Positions 1 to 8,659 of a DNA stretch of 45,567 nucleotides are shown in pieces. Source of the DNA: Rickettsiales bacterium (GTDB lineage: Bacteria > Pseudomonadota > Alphaproteobacteria > UBA8366); assembly GCA_002724555.1 (NCBI GenBank), contig PBOZ01000047.1:1-45567 (forward strand), in the 5' to 3' direction. How positions within the stretch are numbered: the stretch's first letter is position 1; each line of letters begins with the position of its first letter. The notes under the pieces are model-generated. The model saw only the letters and a list, made by a program, of their open reading frames with translations, was not told where the DNA came from and did no database searches. A program made the position numbers and the translations under genes.

Positions 1-14
1 GATTGTAGATTGAT

Positions 15-641
15 ATGGACGATACATTTCCCCAAGCAGATGCGGCATCATTTGGACCAGACGTGGTGTTAGATGCCCCGGCATATGTTGATCCGACGGC
101 CAGGCTCTTTGGGAAAATCAAAATTAAAGAAAATAGCAGTTTATGGCCATACGTAGTTATTCGTGCCGAAGATCTGGAAGTTGGGGTTGGGCGGTATGTC
201 AACGTTCAAGATCATGCAATGATTCACATCGGTTATGGAACAGGTACACAGATCGGTGACTTTTGTTCAATTACGCATAAGGCAACGATCCACGGAGCGA
301 CAATTGGGGAAAACACGCTGGTTGGGATAAACGCGACCGTGATGGATGGGGCTGTGGTGGGAGCTAATTGTATTATTGGTGGCCATTGCATTGTGCCGGA
401 AGGTCAAAACATCCCGGACAATTCGATAGCCCTAGGCAGTCCGGCTAAGGTTATCCGTACACGCAATAATTTTATCGCCAACCGGCGTAATGCTTTGCTC
501 TATTATTGGAATGCAATGGCTTTTAGGCGTGGCGACCACCGCGGTTGGGCGGCTCCGGAATTTGTAAATTGGATAGAAGCCCGGATGTCGGAAATAGAGC
601 AAGAATTTCAAGAGCGCTACCCCGAGGATGCAAAAGGGTAG
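15..641 (+). CDS. gamma-class carbonic anhydrase family protein
   Basis: This 208-residue protein is a left-handed beta-helix protein of the gamma carbonic anhydrase family. Hexapeptide repeats run from about residue 30 to 145. Three histidines lie where the family binds its metal: His67 in the QDHA stretch, and His88 and His93 in a THKATIH stretch with the expected five-residue spacing. The C-terminal 60 residues are charged and helical. An in-frame TAG at 6-8 makes the ATG at 15 the first possible start; no strong ribosome binding site is visible. The stop codon lies inside the terminator hairpin at 636-661. Family members hydrate CO2 or act as metal-binding scaffolds, so activity is likely but not shown. 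The gene converges on the selenoprotein gene, with no sign of functional linkage. Confidence 0.9.
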   Translation: MDDTFPQADAASFGPDVVLDAPAYVDPTARLFGKIKIKENSSLWPYVVIRAEDLEVGVGRYVNVQDHAMIHIGYGTGTQIGDFCSITHKATIHGATIGENTLVGINATVMDGAVVGANCIIGGHCIVPEGQNIPDNSIALGSPAKVIRTRNNFIANRRNALLYYWNAMAFRRGDHRGWAAPEFVNWIEARMSEIEQEFQERYPEDAKG

Positions 642-661
642 ATCGCCAAGGCAATCTACCC
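636..661. terminator. bidirectional terminator between convergent genes
   Basis: An 8-bp perfect stem (GGGTAGAT with ATCTACCC) encloses a 10-nt loop. Read on the minus strand it is followed by TTTTG; on the plus strand by TGTTT. It sits between the carbonic anhydrase and the minus-strand selenoprotein gene, and the stop codon of the former (639-641) is part of the stem. Confidence 0.7.
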
Positions 662-669
662 TGTTTACA

Positions 670-2403
670 TCAAATTACGCACATATCCCCGCTGGGGCCG
701 AGCTCCAGTTCTGCTTCCGTGACTAAGTTCTCCCAATTCGTGGGTTTTCCGATTTCGCGACAAATGACCGCCGGCGACATAGCTTGCATCCAGAAGTTAT
801 GTGTCGGATGCGCACCGCCTGCGACAATAACGATGATCTGGTCCGACGATTTTGATATGGGCCATAATTCTTCATTTGCTGAAGCGATCGTCTCGGGTTC
901 GGCAGCGGCTTCGATCCATTGCTTGAGGCCTGTTTCGCGGACGACCGATTGCGGTACTTTCGAATGTTCCCAAAGGAATTCCTTGACCGCTTGCTTTGAT
1001 GTCCAGCCGAGTTTGTTCAGCTGCATTGCCACGGGGCGGGGTATCAAAAGCGCGCCTGGAGTGCCATTTGCCCAGCCGTGGGCATAGTGCACACAGGAGC
1101 TTCCGAGATAGCTCGCTACCCGCCGTAGACTCTGTTCAGCCTCCTCCATCGGCTCTTCCTTGCCGACACCCCGTCGCACGATGTTGGAGGCGCTGGTGCC
1201 GACATAAACAGTTACCATGTTTATGTCTTCTGACTTTCCACCAAAATCCTTACTGACTGGCTGCCAGCCTGCTGGCAAGCCCTCCTCATCTTCTGCAAAG
1301 ACGGCATTCGTGTAACGCATGCCGCCAAAAATTGCCATTGTTCCGACACCTGCTAAAGCGCCTCCAACATTCTGCTGCAAGAGACGTAAGGCACGTCCGA
1401 TACTGGCGCCCGCTGGATGCTGAGGGTCGGGGCCTAACAAGCCAAAACCGGAATTGAGACGGATTTCTTTTGCTATCGGGCCGTTGACGATAATCACGGG
1501 GAAGGTGCTCCCAGACGTCGCCTGCAACTTGTCGTGCTCAAGTGCTGGGTCGAGGAAGGCATCGACAGCGGCAATTAAAACAGGCAGGTATTCCGGTCGC
1601 CCACCCGCCATGGCCAAAGAGACGGCGATCGTCTCAACTGTTGCGATACCGCCTTTTGGCATGATTTTGCCAACAATATGGTCGCGTGGTAGTTCCGTGC
1701 CTTTTAAGATCCATTCGACACGTTCGCTGGTCGGCGGACTGACTGGTAGACCATCGCCCCAGGTGTTTCGCAGAAACAGTTGGTTCATCTGGTCCGTTGC
1801 GGCTTCGTACCCGTTTGCCTCGATACGGATTTTGTCAGGCTGGCGCATGCCTGTTTCTGTTGTCTTCGGTTGCCAATTGGTTAACCCAGCACAGAAATCG
1901 GCAGCACGTGCCTCGACTGGTGAGATGTTGCTGTCTACCAAGAACTGGTCAATTGGGAAATCGACCATTGAAAGTTCACGATCGAGGCCCAATCCGGCAG
2001 CGCCGTTGTAGAGGACACCTAAGAAATCAGTTCGGGCGAGGGTAACAGTAGGGATGCCCCTGCTTTCAATACGAGCGGCAACACGGCCGCATGCTGTCGC
2101 GCAGGCGCCTCAAGAGGCGTTCCCTATAACTACCGCGTCGACCCCGCTGGCTTCTATTTGATCGACGGCCGCTTCCGTATCCATCAATGTATTGCCCATT
2201 GGGAATTCGGACTCGGCGATTAGTGTTGCCGTTGGGTATTGCTTAGCCAACCAATTTCTAAGCATTGGCAGCATCCGGTGGGCTTGCCACATATCGTTCG
2301 AGATAAAACCGATTGTTTTGCCGTCTAAGCTATCAAGGCGTGGCGCATGCAGCTGCGTGACCTCCGAAGAGCCTGACGGGTCGAAGACTTCTAAAGCGTC
2401 CAT
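670..2403 (-). CDS. UGSC-family selenoprotein with in-frame TGA (Sec98) and fused C-terminal domain
   Basis: I read one 577-residue gene interrupted by an in-frame TGA at 2110-2112. The first 97 codons end in VVIGNAS; after the TGA the same frame continues Gly-Ala-Cys and runs open to 670. Sec98 and Cys101 would form a redox pair in a U-x-x-C arrangement. This matches the UGSC selenoprotein family, known mainly from marine bacteria, with Ala replacing Ser. Residues 1 to about 150 form the UGSC-like domain. Residues from about 190 to 577, beginning near a WGDGLPVSPP stretch, form a second domain I cannot name. Both halves read as real protein, which argues against a simple frameshift or recent nonsense decay. 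The ATG at 2403 has a GAGG ribosome site six bases upstream. A candidate bacterial SECIS lies at 2075-2112. Without Sec decoding only the 97-residue stub would be made. A selenium-free alternative is a recent nonsense mutation of a Cys homologue; the hairpin and the motif position make that less likely. Confidence 0.85.
2075..2112 (-). promoter_or_regulatory. candidate bacterial SECIS element after the Sec codon
   Basis: In the mRNA the UGA (2112-2110) is followed after 19 nt by a perfect 5-bp GC stem (GCGGC at 2090-2086 with GCCGC at 2079-2075) closing a six-base loop, CGUGUU. A G occupies the second loop position, and the loop begins 24 nt after the UGA. The general bacterial SECIS model as I recall it asks for a short apical loop with a G in its first two bases and a UGA-to-loop spacing of roughly 16-37 nt. 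All three conditions hold. A weaker lower stem (C-G and G-U beyond a 2x2 internal loop) can extend it. Confidence 0.65.
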
Positions 2404-2734
2404 TTTACCCTCGTCTAAATTTTATAGCGTTGTTTTTAAGGTATCACGCGGCGGCACTGTCGCAAAGCCAACCGTTTTGGTGGAGATCAACACTTGATTG
2501 CTATACAGATGTTATTTGTGAGTTATGGAAGCCGGGTACATCGTGTGCCTGTTGATGGTTATCGGCGCCGAGGCCACCTTATTCGTCGTGTCGCCTATTG
2601 CAATCTGATTGGCTATTCTGAGTATTCTGCACATGCAAGATTGAGTAAGCTCGATTTTAAGCTATTGAATTTTCCGGTCTAACACGCTCAATTCTGCCAG
2701 CACTTAATTAACTCTAGGTGGGAATGCGCGGGTT
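2404..2734. other. divergent intergenic region
   Basis: These 331 bases separate the selenoprotein gene (minus) from the ABC exporter operon (plus). They should hold both promoters. A TATAAA about 25 bases upstream of the selenoprotein start on the minus strand could be a -10 box, but no convincing -35 accompanies it. A 62-codon open frame at 2494-2682 shows no family resemblance and I leave it out. Confidence 0.4.
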
Positions 2735-3688
2735 ATGGTGACGTTGATCCAACTTGACGGGCTGACAAAACGCTTTGACGACCTGCTTGCGGTCGACAAT
2801 GTCTCGTTGACCGTGGAGGCGGGCCAAGTTCTTGGGTTCCTTGGCCCGAACGGGGCTGGCAAAACGACTACCATGCGAATGGTCGCTGGGTTTATGGAAC
2901 CAAGCGCTGGTACGGCGGTCGTTTGCGGTCACGACGTAATTCAGGAATCTGTCGCTGTGCGTCGTAATATTGGTTTTCTCCCGGAAGGTGCGGCGACTTA
3001 TGGTGATATGACGGCTCGTTCCTATTTGGAGTTCATAGCTGAAATCCGCGGTTTTGATGGAGGTGAGAAACGCCGCCGTGTCCGTCGCATCGTCGAAACG
3101 GTGGCGATTGAGAACGTATTACATCAACGAATTGAAACCTTGTCCAAAGGATACAAACGGCGCGTCGGCTTAGCCCAATCGCTGTTGCATGACCCGCCTG
3201 TCCTAATATTAGACGAACCAACAGATGGTCTCGATCCAAATCAAAAACGCCACGTGCGTGAATTGATACGAGACATTTCCCAAAATAAGGCGATTGTCAT
3301 CTCGACGCATATTTTGGAAGAGGTTGATGCGGTCTGTGACAGAGCCGTTGTTATCGCGCGGGGCGCGTTGCTGGCGGACGGTACACCGGAGCAATTGCGG
3401 GCGCGTGCGCCTCAACACAACGCCGTACTGGTGAGCGTGGCGGCTGATAGGGCACAAGAGGTCGGTGCTGCGGTTCAAGAGATTGCCGGTGTTTCTAAGG
3501 TTGAGACGGTTACGTCAGGCGAAGATTCCACGCGTCTCAGACTACTCTCATCAGACCGGCGTAACTTGGCGCCGGCTGTAGGTGAGTGGTTGCGTTGCAA
3601 AGGTATACCGGTCGATGAATTGCTGGTAGAGCGTGGCTCTTTGGATGATGTCTTCCATACGATTACGGAAGGCGATGGGTATGCGTAA
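2735..3688 (+). CDS. ABC transporter ATP-binding protein, GldA-like
   Basis: This is a cytoplasmic ATPase of 317 residues. Walker A GPNGAGKTT is at residues 37-45, the signature appears as LSKGYKRR at about 136-143, and Walker B VLILDEP is at 156-162 followed by the D-loop. A C-terminal domain of about 90 residues follows, as in GldA/NatA-type ATPases of ABC-2 exporters. An AGGTGGGA stretch about 11 bases upstream favours the ATG at 2735. The gene opens a four-gene run with a permease, a GldG-like protein and a DUF4340 protein, and its end overlaps the permease start. Family members energise export or surface-assembly systems; the substrate here cannot be read from sequence. Confidence 0.95.
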   Translation: MVTLIQLDGLTKRFDDLLAVDNVSLTVEAGQVLGFLGPNGAGKTTTMRMVAGFMEPSAGTAVVCGHDVIQESVAVRRNIGFLPEGAATYGDMTARSYLEFIAEIRGFDGGEKRRRVRRIVETVAIENVLHQRIETLSKGYKRRVGLAQSLLHDPPVLILDEPTDGLDPNQKRHVRELIRDISQNKAIVISTHILEEVDAVCDRAVVIARGALLADGTPEQLRARAPQHNAVLVSVAADRAQEVGAAVQEIAGVSKVETVTSGEDSTRLRLLSSDRRNLAPAVGEWLRCKGIPVDELLVERGSLDDVFHTITEGDGYA

Positions 3689-4415
3689 CGTTTTTCTGAT
3701 CGCGAAGCGCGAGCTCAAGAGCTATTTCGCCACACCTGTGGCTTTCGTGTTTATCGTTATTTTTCTGGCACTGACGGGCTCCTTCGCCTTCTATATGGGT
3801 GGATTTTTTAGCCGCGGGCAGGCGGACCTCGAACCTTTCTTCGCCTACCATCCCTGGCTCTATCTGCTCTTCATACCGGCCATCTCTATGCGCCTTTGGG
3901 CGGAAGAGCGTAAAACAGGTACAATCGAGAATTTGATGACACTCCCCATTGCGACGTCGGAGGCCGTAGTAGGAAAGTTCTTGGCAGCATGGTTGTTCTC
4001 TGGAATTTCCCTGTCTTTGACTTTTCCGATCTGGATCACTGTGAACGTCCTAGGCGAACCAGACAATGGTGTCATCATAGCGAGTTATGCTGGGAGTTTA
4101 TTGATGGCGGGTGGATTTCTCGCTATTGGTTCTTGTCTCTCGGCGGTTACTAAGAACCAGGTCATTGCATTCATCGCAGCGGCTACAATTTGTTTTCTCT
4201 TCACGATGAGTGGTGTTGACCTCGTGCTGAATTTCTTCCGGGGCTGGGCGCCAGATATTCTCGTTGACACGGTCGCGTCTTTCAGTTTTCTCACGCATTT
4301 TAATTCTGTCACGAAAGGGGTGATCGAAGCGAAAGATCTTGTATTCTTCGCGTCGCTTATTGTCTTTTGGCTGTTTGCAAATGTTGTCGTTGTCGAACTT
4401 AGGAAGGCGCGATAA
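3681..4415 (+). CDS. ABC-2 type permease, GldF-like
   Basis: This 244-residue integral membrane protein begins MRNVFLIAKRELKSYFATP, the typical amphipathic start of ABC-2 permeases, and has about six hydrophobic segments. It has the RLWAEERKTGTIENLMTLP stretch that commonly precedes the second membrane pair in this family. I chose the ATG at 3681, with GGAAGG about seven bases upstream. The ATG at 3675 is too close to that site, and the longer open frame from 3633 would add 16 unlikely residues. The gene overlaps the end of the ATPase gene and is two bases from the next, so translational coupling is likely. It should be the membrane partner of the upstream ATPase. Confidence 0.9.
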   Translation: MRNVFLIAKRELKSYFATPVAFVFIVIFLALTGSFAFYMGGFFSRGQADLEPFFAYHPWLYLLFIPAISMRLWAEERKTGTIENLMTLPIATSEAVVGKFLAAWLFSGISLSLTFPIWITVNVLGEPDNGVIIASYAGSLLMAGGFLAIGSCLSAVTKNQVIAFIAAATICFLFTMSGVDLVLNFFRGWAPDILVDTVASFSFLTHFNSVTKGVIEAKDLVFFASLIVFWLFANVVVVELRKAR

Positions 4416-4417
4416 GC

Positions 4418-6298
4418 ATGATGGGGAATCTTGACAACAAACTTCGCGCCTATTGCGGTTTGGTTTTGGCGGCTATTGTATTCATCTCGGCAAACATTTT
4501 TTCAAATGAGGCACTCAATGGTGTCCGCGTCGACCTAACTGAACGTTCGCTCTTTACGATTTCCGGCAGCACGAAAACGGTAATTGCCTCTATCGATGAA
4601 CCCATTCTTCTGCGCCTCTTTTTTTCCAAGGAGGTTGGTGAGGTAAATCCCGATTTAGCGACCCACTTTGATCGGGTTCACGGGTTGCTGAAACAGTATG
4701 TATCCCTTTCGAATGGCAAAATCCGTCTCGAGCTGCACCACCCGACGCCCTACTCAAAAGATGAAGATAGGGCCCTGGCCTATGGGTTGCGCGGTGTTGC
4801 CACGTCCGAAGCAGGGGATCCCGGCTATTTTGGCCTTGCAGGGATTAACAGTACGGATGACCAGGCAGTCATTCCTTTTTTTGCGCTGGAACGGGAGAGT
4901 TTTCTAGAGTTTGACCTGACCAAAGTGGTTTACACGTTGGTCAATCCTGTTAAGAAAGTTGTTGGGGTAATCAGCACCTTACCAGTCCATGGCCGTCATG
5001 CGCCACCTTATGGGACGACGCCGCGCTGGCCCGTCATGGGTCAGTTAGACCCGCTCTTCAATATTCATGCGCTCAATGCAGAAATTCGGGTCATTCCGCC
5101 CGATGTCGACTTGTTGATGTTGGTGCAGCCAACTCGCCTGACCAAGGAGACCTTGTATGCCATCGAACAATTTGTCCTCCGCGGTGGCCGGGCGCTGATC
5201 TTTGTCGATCCTTACGTTGAAGCACAAAGCATTACGGCGCGCAGTGGGCGTGAGCTTGGTCGTGACAACATCAACTTACTACTTGCTAACTGGGGCGTCG
5301 TCATGGCTCCGGATAAGATTGCGGCCGATGTTGATGCAGCGCGTCGGATTAATATGCCGGTCGACGGCCGACTGCAGGTACTCGACTACGTCGTTTGGCT
5401 ATCGCTACAACCTAAACACTTTAACCGACGAGACATCGTGACTGCAGAGATGAGCCGCATCAATTTGGCAACACCCGGCATTCTCGAACCCACGCGCCTG
5501 CCGAAGACAGAAGTCACGCCATTGATGACTACAGGCAACAATACGATGCGTATCGACGTGGCTCAGGTGGCAAAGCCGGATCCAGATGCGATTGGAATGT
5601 TTCGAGATTTTAGACCGGAAAATGAATCACACATGATTGCGGTTCGGCTCACCGGCGATGTGAAGAGTTCGTTTGCAGACGGCCCACCAACTAACGCTTC
5701 GCAGGCTTTTAAGGAGGATCATTTAGCACGTTCTGCAAAGCCGATTGATGTCATCGTTGTCGCGGATGTTGATATGCTACACGAAAAATTCTGGGCCGAC
5801 ATTCGGATCGAGGGGGACCAGCAAGTTCCAACACCCTTCGCAAATAATGCTGACTTCGTTGTAAATGCGCTTGATACGCTAGCTGGTGGAGAGGATTTGG
5901 TCGGGCTAAGAGCTAGGCGGGAGTCTAGCCGGCCATTCGTTTATGTGGACAATATTCGACGGGATGCTGAGCGGCGGTATCGTTCAAAAGAACGTGCCCT
6001 TATCGATCGCATTAATAAAACGCAAATTGAGATAGATGCCTTGGTCGCTCGTGAAGGCGCATCGGTCGGTGCCGACGTGCTGAGTTCCACCGAACGGTCA
6101 CAGATTGACCAACTGCGTCGAGATGTTGTTACGATGCGCCAGGAGTTACGTCAGGTACAGCATGCGCTGCGCGAAGATATTGAGCGTCTAGATGCAACCT
6201 TGAAGTTTTTCAATATTGGCGCGGTTCCGATCGCGTTAGCGATCTTGAGTTTGTTGATGATCGGCGTTGGGCGTTATTGGCGGAGAACGGTGATCTGA
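4418..6298 (+). CDS. GldG-family ABC transporter auxiliary protein
   Basis: The 626-residue product has one hydrophobic segment near residues 12-31, a large soluble domain of about 480 residues, a predicted coiled coil at about 525-595 rich in Arg, Glu and Leu, and a second membrane segment near 600-620 ending RYWRR. This two-anchor layout, with the DLTERSLFTIS stretch after the first segment, is that of the GldG/uncharacterised ABC-type transport protein family. The large domain should face the periplasm. The gene starts two bases after the permease stop, and its TGA overlaps the ATG of the following DUF4340 gene. The family works with GldA/GldF ABC-2 complexes; outside Bacteroidetes its role is not established. 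Confidence 0.85.
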   Translation: MMGNLDNKLRAYCGLVLAAIVFISANIFSNEALNGVRVDLTERSLFTISGSTKTVIASIDEPILLRLFFSKEVGEVNPDLATHFDRVHGLLKQYVSLSNGKIRLELHHPTPYSKDEDRALAYGLRGVATSEAGDPGYFGLAGINSTDDQAVIPFFALERESFLEFDLTKVVYTLVNPVKKVVGVISTLPVHGRHAPPYGTTPRWPVMGQLDPLFNIHALNAEIRVIPPDVDLLMLVQPTRLTKETLYAIEQFVLRGGRALIFVDPYVEAQSITARSGRELGRDNINLLLANWGVVMAPDKIAADVDAARRINMPVDGRLQVLDYVVWLSLQPKHFNRRDIVTAEMSRINLATPGILEPTRLPKTEVTPLMTTGNNTMRIDVAQVAKPDPDAIGMFRDFRPENESHMIAVRLTGDVKSSFADGPPTNASQAFKEDHLARSAKPIDVIVVADVDMLHEKFWADIRIEGDQQVPTPFANNADFVVNALDTLAGGEDLVGLRARRESSRPFVYVDNIRRDAERRYRSKERALIDRINKTQIEIDALVAREGASVGADVLSSTERSQIDQLRRDVVTMRQELRQVQHALREDIERLDATLKFFNIGAVPIALAILSLLMIGVGRYWRRTVI

Positions 6299-7332
6299 TG
6301 CGTGCACGGACATTTAATATTTTGATTTTGCTCGTAATTGTGAGCGTTGGGTCTGCGATGTATATCGTCTCACGTAGCGTCGAAGATCCACGGTTCAAAA
6401 AGATTGGGCAACCGGTCTTTCCGGGCCTCATTGATCAAGTAAACAAGGTTACAGAGCTTAATATCATCAGCTCAAAAGGGAATATCACGGTTCGGCGAAG
6501 GGATAAGTCTTGGCGCGTCGTCGAGAGTAGGGATCACCCGGCCGACCCTAAAGAAGTCTTTAAAGCGATCGTTGGTATTGCTGAGCTGAAATACTTTGAG
6601 CCGAAAACAGAACGAAAAGAAAAGTTGGCGCGTCTTCGATTGGGTGATCCGACTTTGCCGGGCTCTAGTTCGAAACGCGTGACCCTAAAAATTGGAAATC
6701 AGATCGTTGCTGATGTTGTCGTTGGACGAGAGAAATTATTTTTACCTGGGCTGACTGTTGGCGGTGTTTATTTCAGACTGCCGCAGGGAAATGAAAGCTG
6801 GCTAGCGCGCGGTAATCCCGAAGCTGGCGGCCTTCCAAAAGACTGGCTCGCAAGGGAAATCGTTAATATAGCTCCAAAGCGCGTTAGGAGTGTCACCGTT
6901 CGTCATAAAGACAATGAGATTATTCAGATTTCAAAACTGAAAATTGGGGCGCCGAAATTTGTCCTGTCCGACATGCCCGTTGGTATGAAAGTAAAGTATC
7001 CTAGCGATTTAGAATTTTTAGGTGCGATCCTCGAACGATTAGAAATGAACGATGCGCGTTATGCTGCGGATCAGACCATCGACTGGGATGGGTCGATTGT
7101 GGCCGAAGTTGAAACATTCGACGGGATACGGGCGTTTGTCGAAACAGTTAACAGGAAAGGCATCGACTGGCTACGAATCAAATTGGAAGCATCTTCACTC
7201 GAAGCGCAAAAAGAAGTCCGTGATATAACAGAACGAACGTCGGACTGGGTTTATATGATGCCTAAATATGAGGTGGTCCCCATACAGCGACGCATGCAGG
7301 ATTTACTCATTCCTGTGGATACTCGTTCCTAA
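6298..7332 (+). CDS. DUF4340 domain-containing protein
   Basis: This 344-residue protein has an N-terminal membrane segment (residues about 4-22), then a repeated beta-rich region with WRVVESRDHPADPKEVFKAI, as in DUF4340 proteins. The start is the ATG at 6298, which overlaps the upstream stop (TGATG), and translation is probably coupled. DUF4340 proteins are usually encoded last in GldA-F-G type exporter clusters in Proteobacteria, as here, and are thought to be periplasmic or envelope partners. No catalytic residues are evident, and its molecular function is unknown. Confidence 0.85.
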   Translation: MRARTFNILILLVIVSVGSAMYIVSRSVEDPRFKKIGQPVFPGLIDQVNKVTELNIISSKGNITVRRRDKSWRVVESRDHPADPKEVFKAIVGIAELKYFEPKTERKEKLARLRLGDPTLPGSSSKRVTLKIGNQIVADVVVGREKLFLPGLTVGGVYFRLPQGNESWLARGNPEAGGLPKDWLAREIVNIAPKRVRSVTVRHKDNEIIQISKLKIGAPKFVLSDMPVGMKVKYPSDLEFLGAILERLEMNDARYAADQTIDWDGSIVAEVETFDGIRAFVETVNRKGIDWLRIKLEASSLEAQKEVRDITERTSDWVYMMPKYEVVPIQRRMQDLLIPVDTRS

Positions 7333-7508
7333 TTCTCAACGTGCAGCTTTATGGCAGTGTCTTAATGTGCGCGTGAAGGCTGTGGGTAATCACTGTTTAC
7401 AACTACAGTTGCAAAAGCTTTGTAACTATTTCGTTTCAATAATTAATGCGCGTGGGCTACTGATCGCTCGATGGCGTAAATAATTAGGCCATTTTGGCAT
7501 GTCCAGGC

Positions 7509-7517
7509 TGCTATAAT
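7509..7517 (+). promoter_or_regulatory. candidate extended -10 promoter
   Basis: TG-C-TATAAT is a perfect extended -10 element about 95 bases before the hydrolase start at 7612. No -35 box is visible at normal spacing, which extended -10 promoters can tolerate. Confidence 0.35.
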
Positions 7518-7611
7518 ATCTAGGTGCTAATCTACTGTCGTTGGTGCAATGGTCTACAATCTTTGTTAAGTGTACTTGGAAGGTTTCTAAAATGTGACGG
7601 GGGTATGCGAG

Positions 7612-8523
7612 ATGCCAAGCGACGATATCAAGGCCGTTCGTGAGATGATCGCGGCGCAACCGCCGCGGAACGAGATGACGGTGCCTGAACGACGGGCGAG
7701 TATGGACGGGTGGAACGAATTGCATCCAGTGCCTGACGGTATCCAGGTTGCGGCGGCGCGTGTCGCAGATGTTCCCGTCGAGTGGATTGGTGCTCCGAAC
7801 GCCCGCGAAGGCGGGCTTTTGCTTTACCTTCACGGCGGTGGCTATGTCTTAGGTTCGCCGTCATCGCACCGTCACTTCGTTGCAAAATTATCCGAGGAGA
7901 CTGCATTACAGGCACTGCTTGTTGATTATCGTCTCGCACCTGAAAACCCGTTTCCAGCCGCTGTCGAGGACGCGACTGCAGTATATGCCTCACTAGTAAC
8001 GCACGGATACGAACCAAAAGACATTGTCGTTGTTGGCGACTCGGCCGGGGGTGGGCTTTTGCTGTCGATGATGCTGGCGGCGATAGACGCCAATGTACCG
8101 GTTCCGGCGGCCGGCGTTTGTATTAGCCCATGGACGGATTTGACAGGTAACGCTGAAAGCCTAAGGAAAAACGCTTTAGTTGATCCAACTGTTAGCAAGG
8201 CGTCACTCGATTTTTTTGCTCAACAATATTTAGGTACAGAAGATCCAGCGCAGCCGTTAGCTTCACCACTCCATGGAGACCTCACAGGTTTGCCACCCCT
8301 TTTGATACAAGTTGGCAGTATTGAGGCTTTACTGGATGATGCCGTGGTCCTAGACGAACGAGCGAAGGCAGCCGGCGTGTCCTCAACACTTGAGGTGTGG
8401 GACGAGATGATTCATGTTTGGCACCGTTACTTCCCATACCTCCATGAAGCTCGCGAAGCGAATACCCGCATTGGTGAATTTGTGCGTGATATAATGTCGG
8501 GTAGTGCGGCAGTTTCTGAATAG
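7612..8523 (+). CDS. alpha/beta hydrolase, HSL-type esterase
   Basis: This 303-residue serine hydrolase has the HGGG oxyanion-hole motif at residues 74-77 and the nucleophile elbow GDSAGG with Ser144. A likely acid is near Asp242 in a GSIEALLDD stretch, and the likely catalytic His is His268. This is the hormone-sensitive-lipase (family IV) layout, with normal length. I prefer the ATG at 7612 to the GTG at 7594 because a GGGGG tract lies about 8-13 bases before it. The gene stands alone between the ABC module and the lyase gene. Members hydrolyse short acyl esters; the natural substrate is unknown. Confidence 0.9.
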   Translation: MPSDDIKAVREMIAAQPPRNEMTVPERRASMDGWNELHPVPDGIQVAAARVADVPVEWIGAPNAREGGLLLYLHGGGYVLGSPSSHRHFVAKLSEETALQALLVDYRLAPENPFPAAVEDATAVYASLVTHGYEPKDIVVVGDSAGGGLLLSMMLAAIDANVPVPAAGVCISPWTDLTGNAESLRKNALVDPTVSKASLDFFAQQYLGTEDPAQPLASPLHGDLTGLPPLLIQVGSIEALLDDAVVLDERAKAAGVSSTLEVWDEMIHVWHRYFPYLHEAREANTRIGEFVRDIMSGSAAVSE

Positions 8524-8659
8524 TCCTTGGGCTTAAAAGTCTCCATACCTGCCAGAGAGTCAGAGCCGGCATTTATGGATGGCCAAACTTAAATTTACAT
8601 GGCGGGCATGTCCTAAGACGCATATGCAGGGGGTGGTGTGATTTACGACATCGCAGCAC

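Noticed and set aside
545-1087. 180-codon open frame on the plus strand opposite the selenoprotein gene
   Set aside because: It is antisense to well-supported coding sequence, overlaps the carbonic anhydrase end and shows no family motif.
670-1992. Separate 440-residue protein starting at an internal TTG
   Set aside because: The frame continues upstream to the TGA without another stop, and the residues between fit the UGSC-like domain, so the single Sec gene explains it better.
7628-8017. Antisense open frame across the HSL-type esterase
   Set aside because: It mirrors codon bias of the esterase gene and has no recognisable domain.
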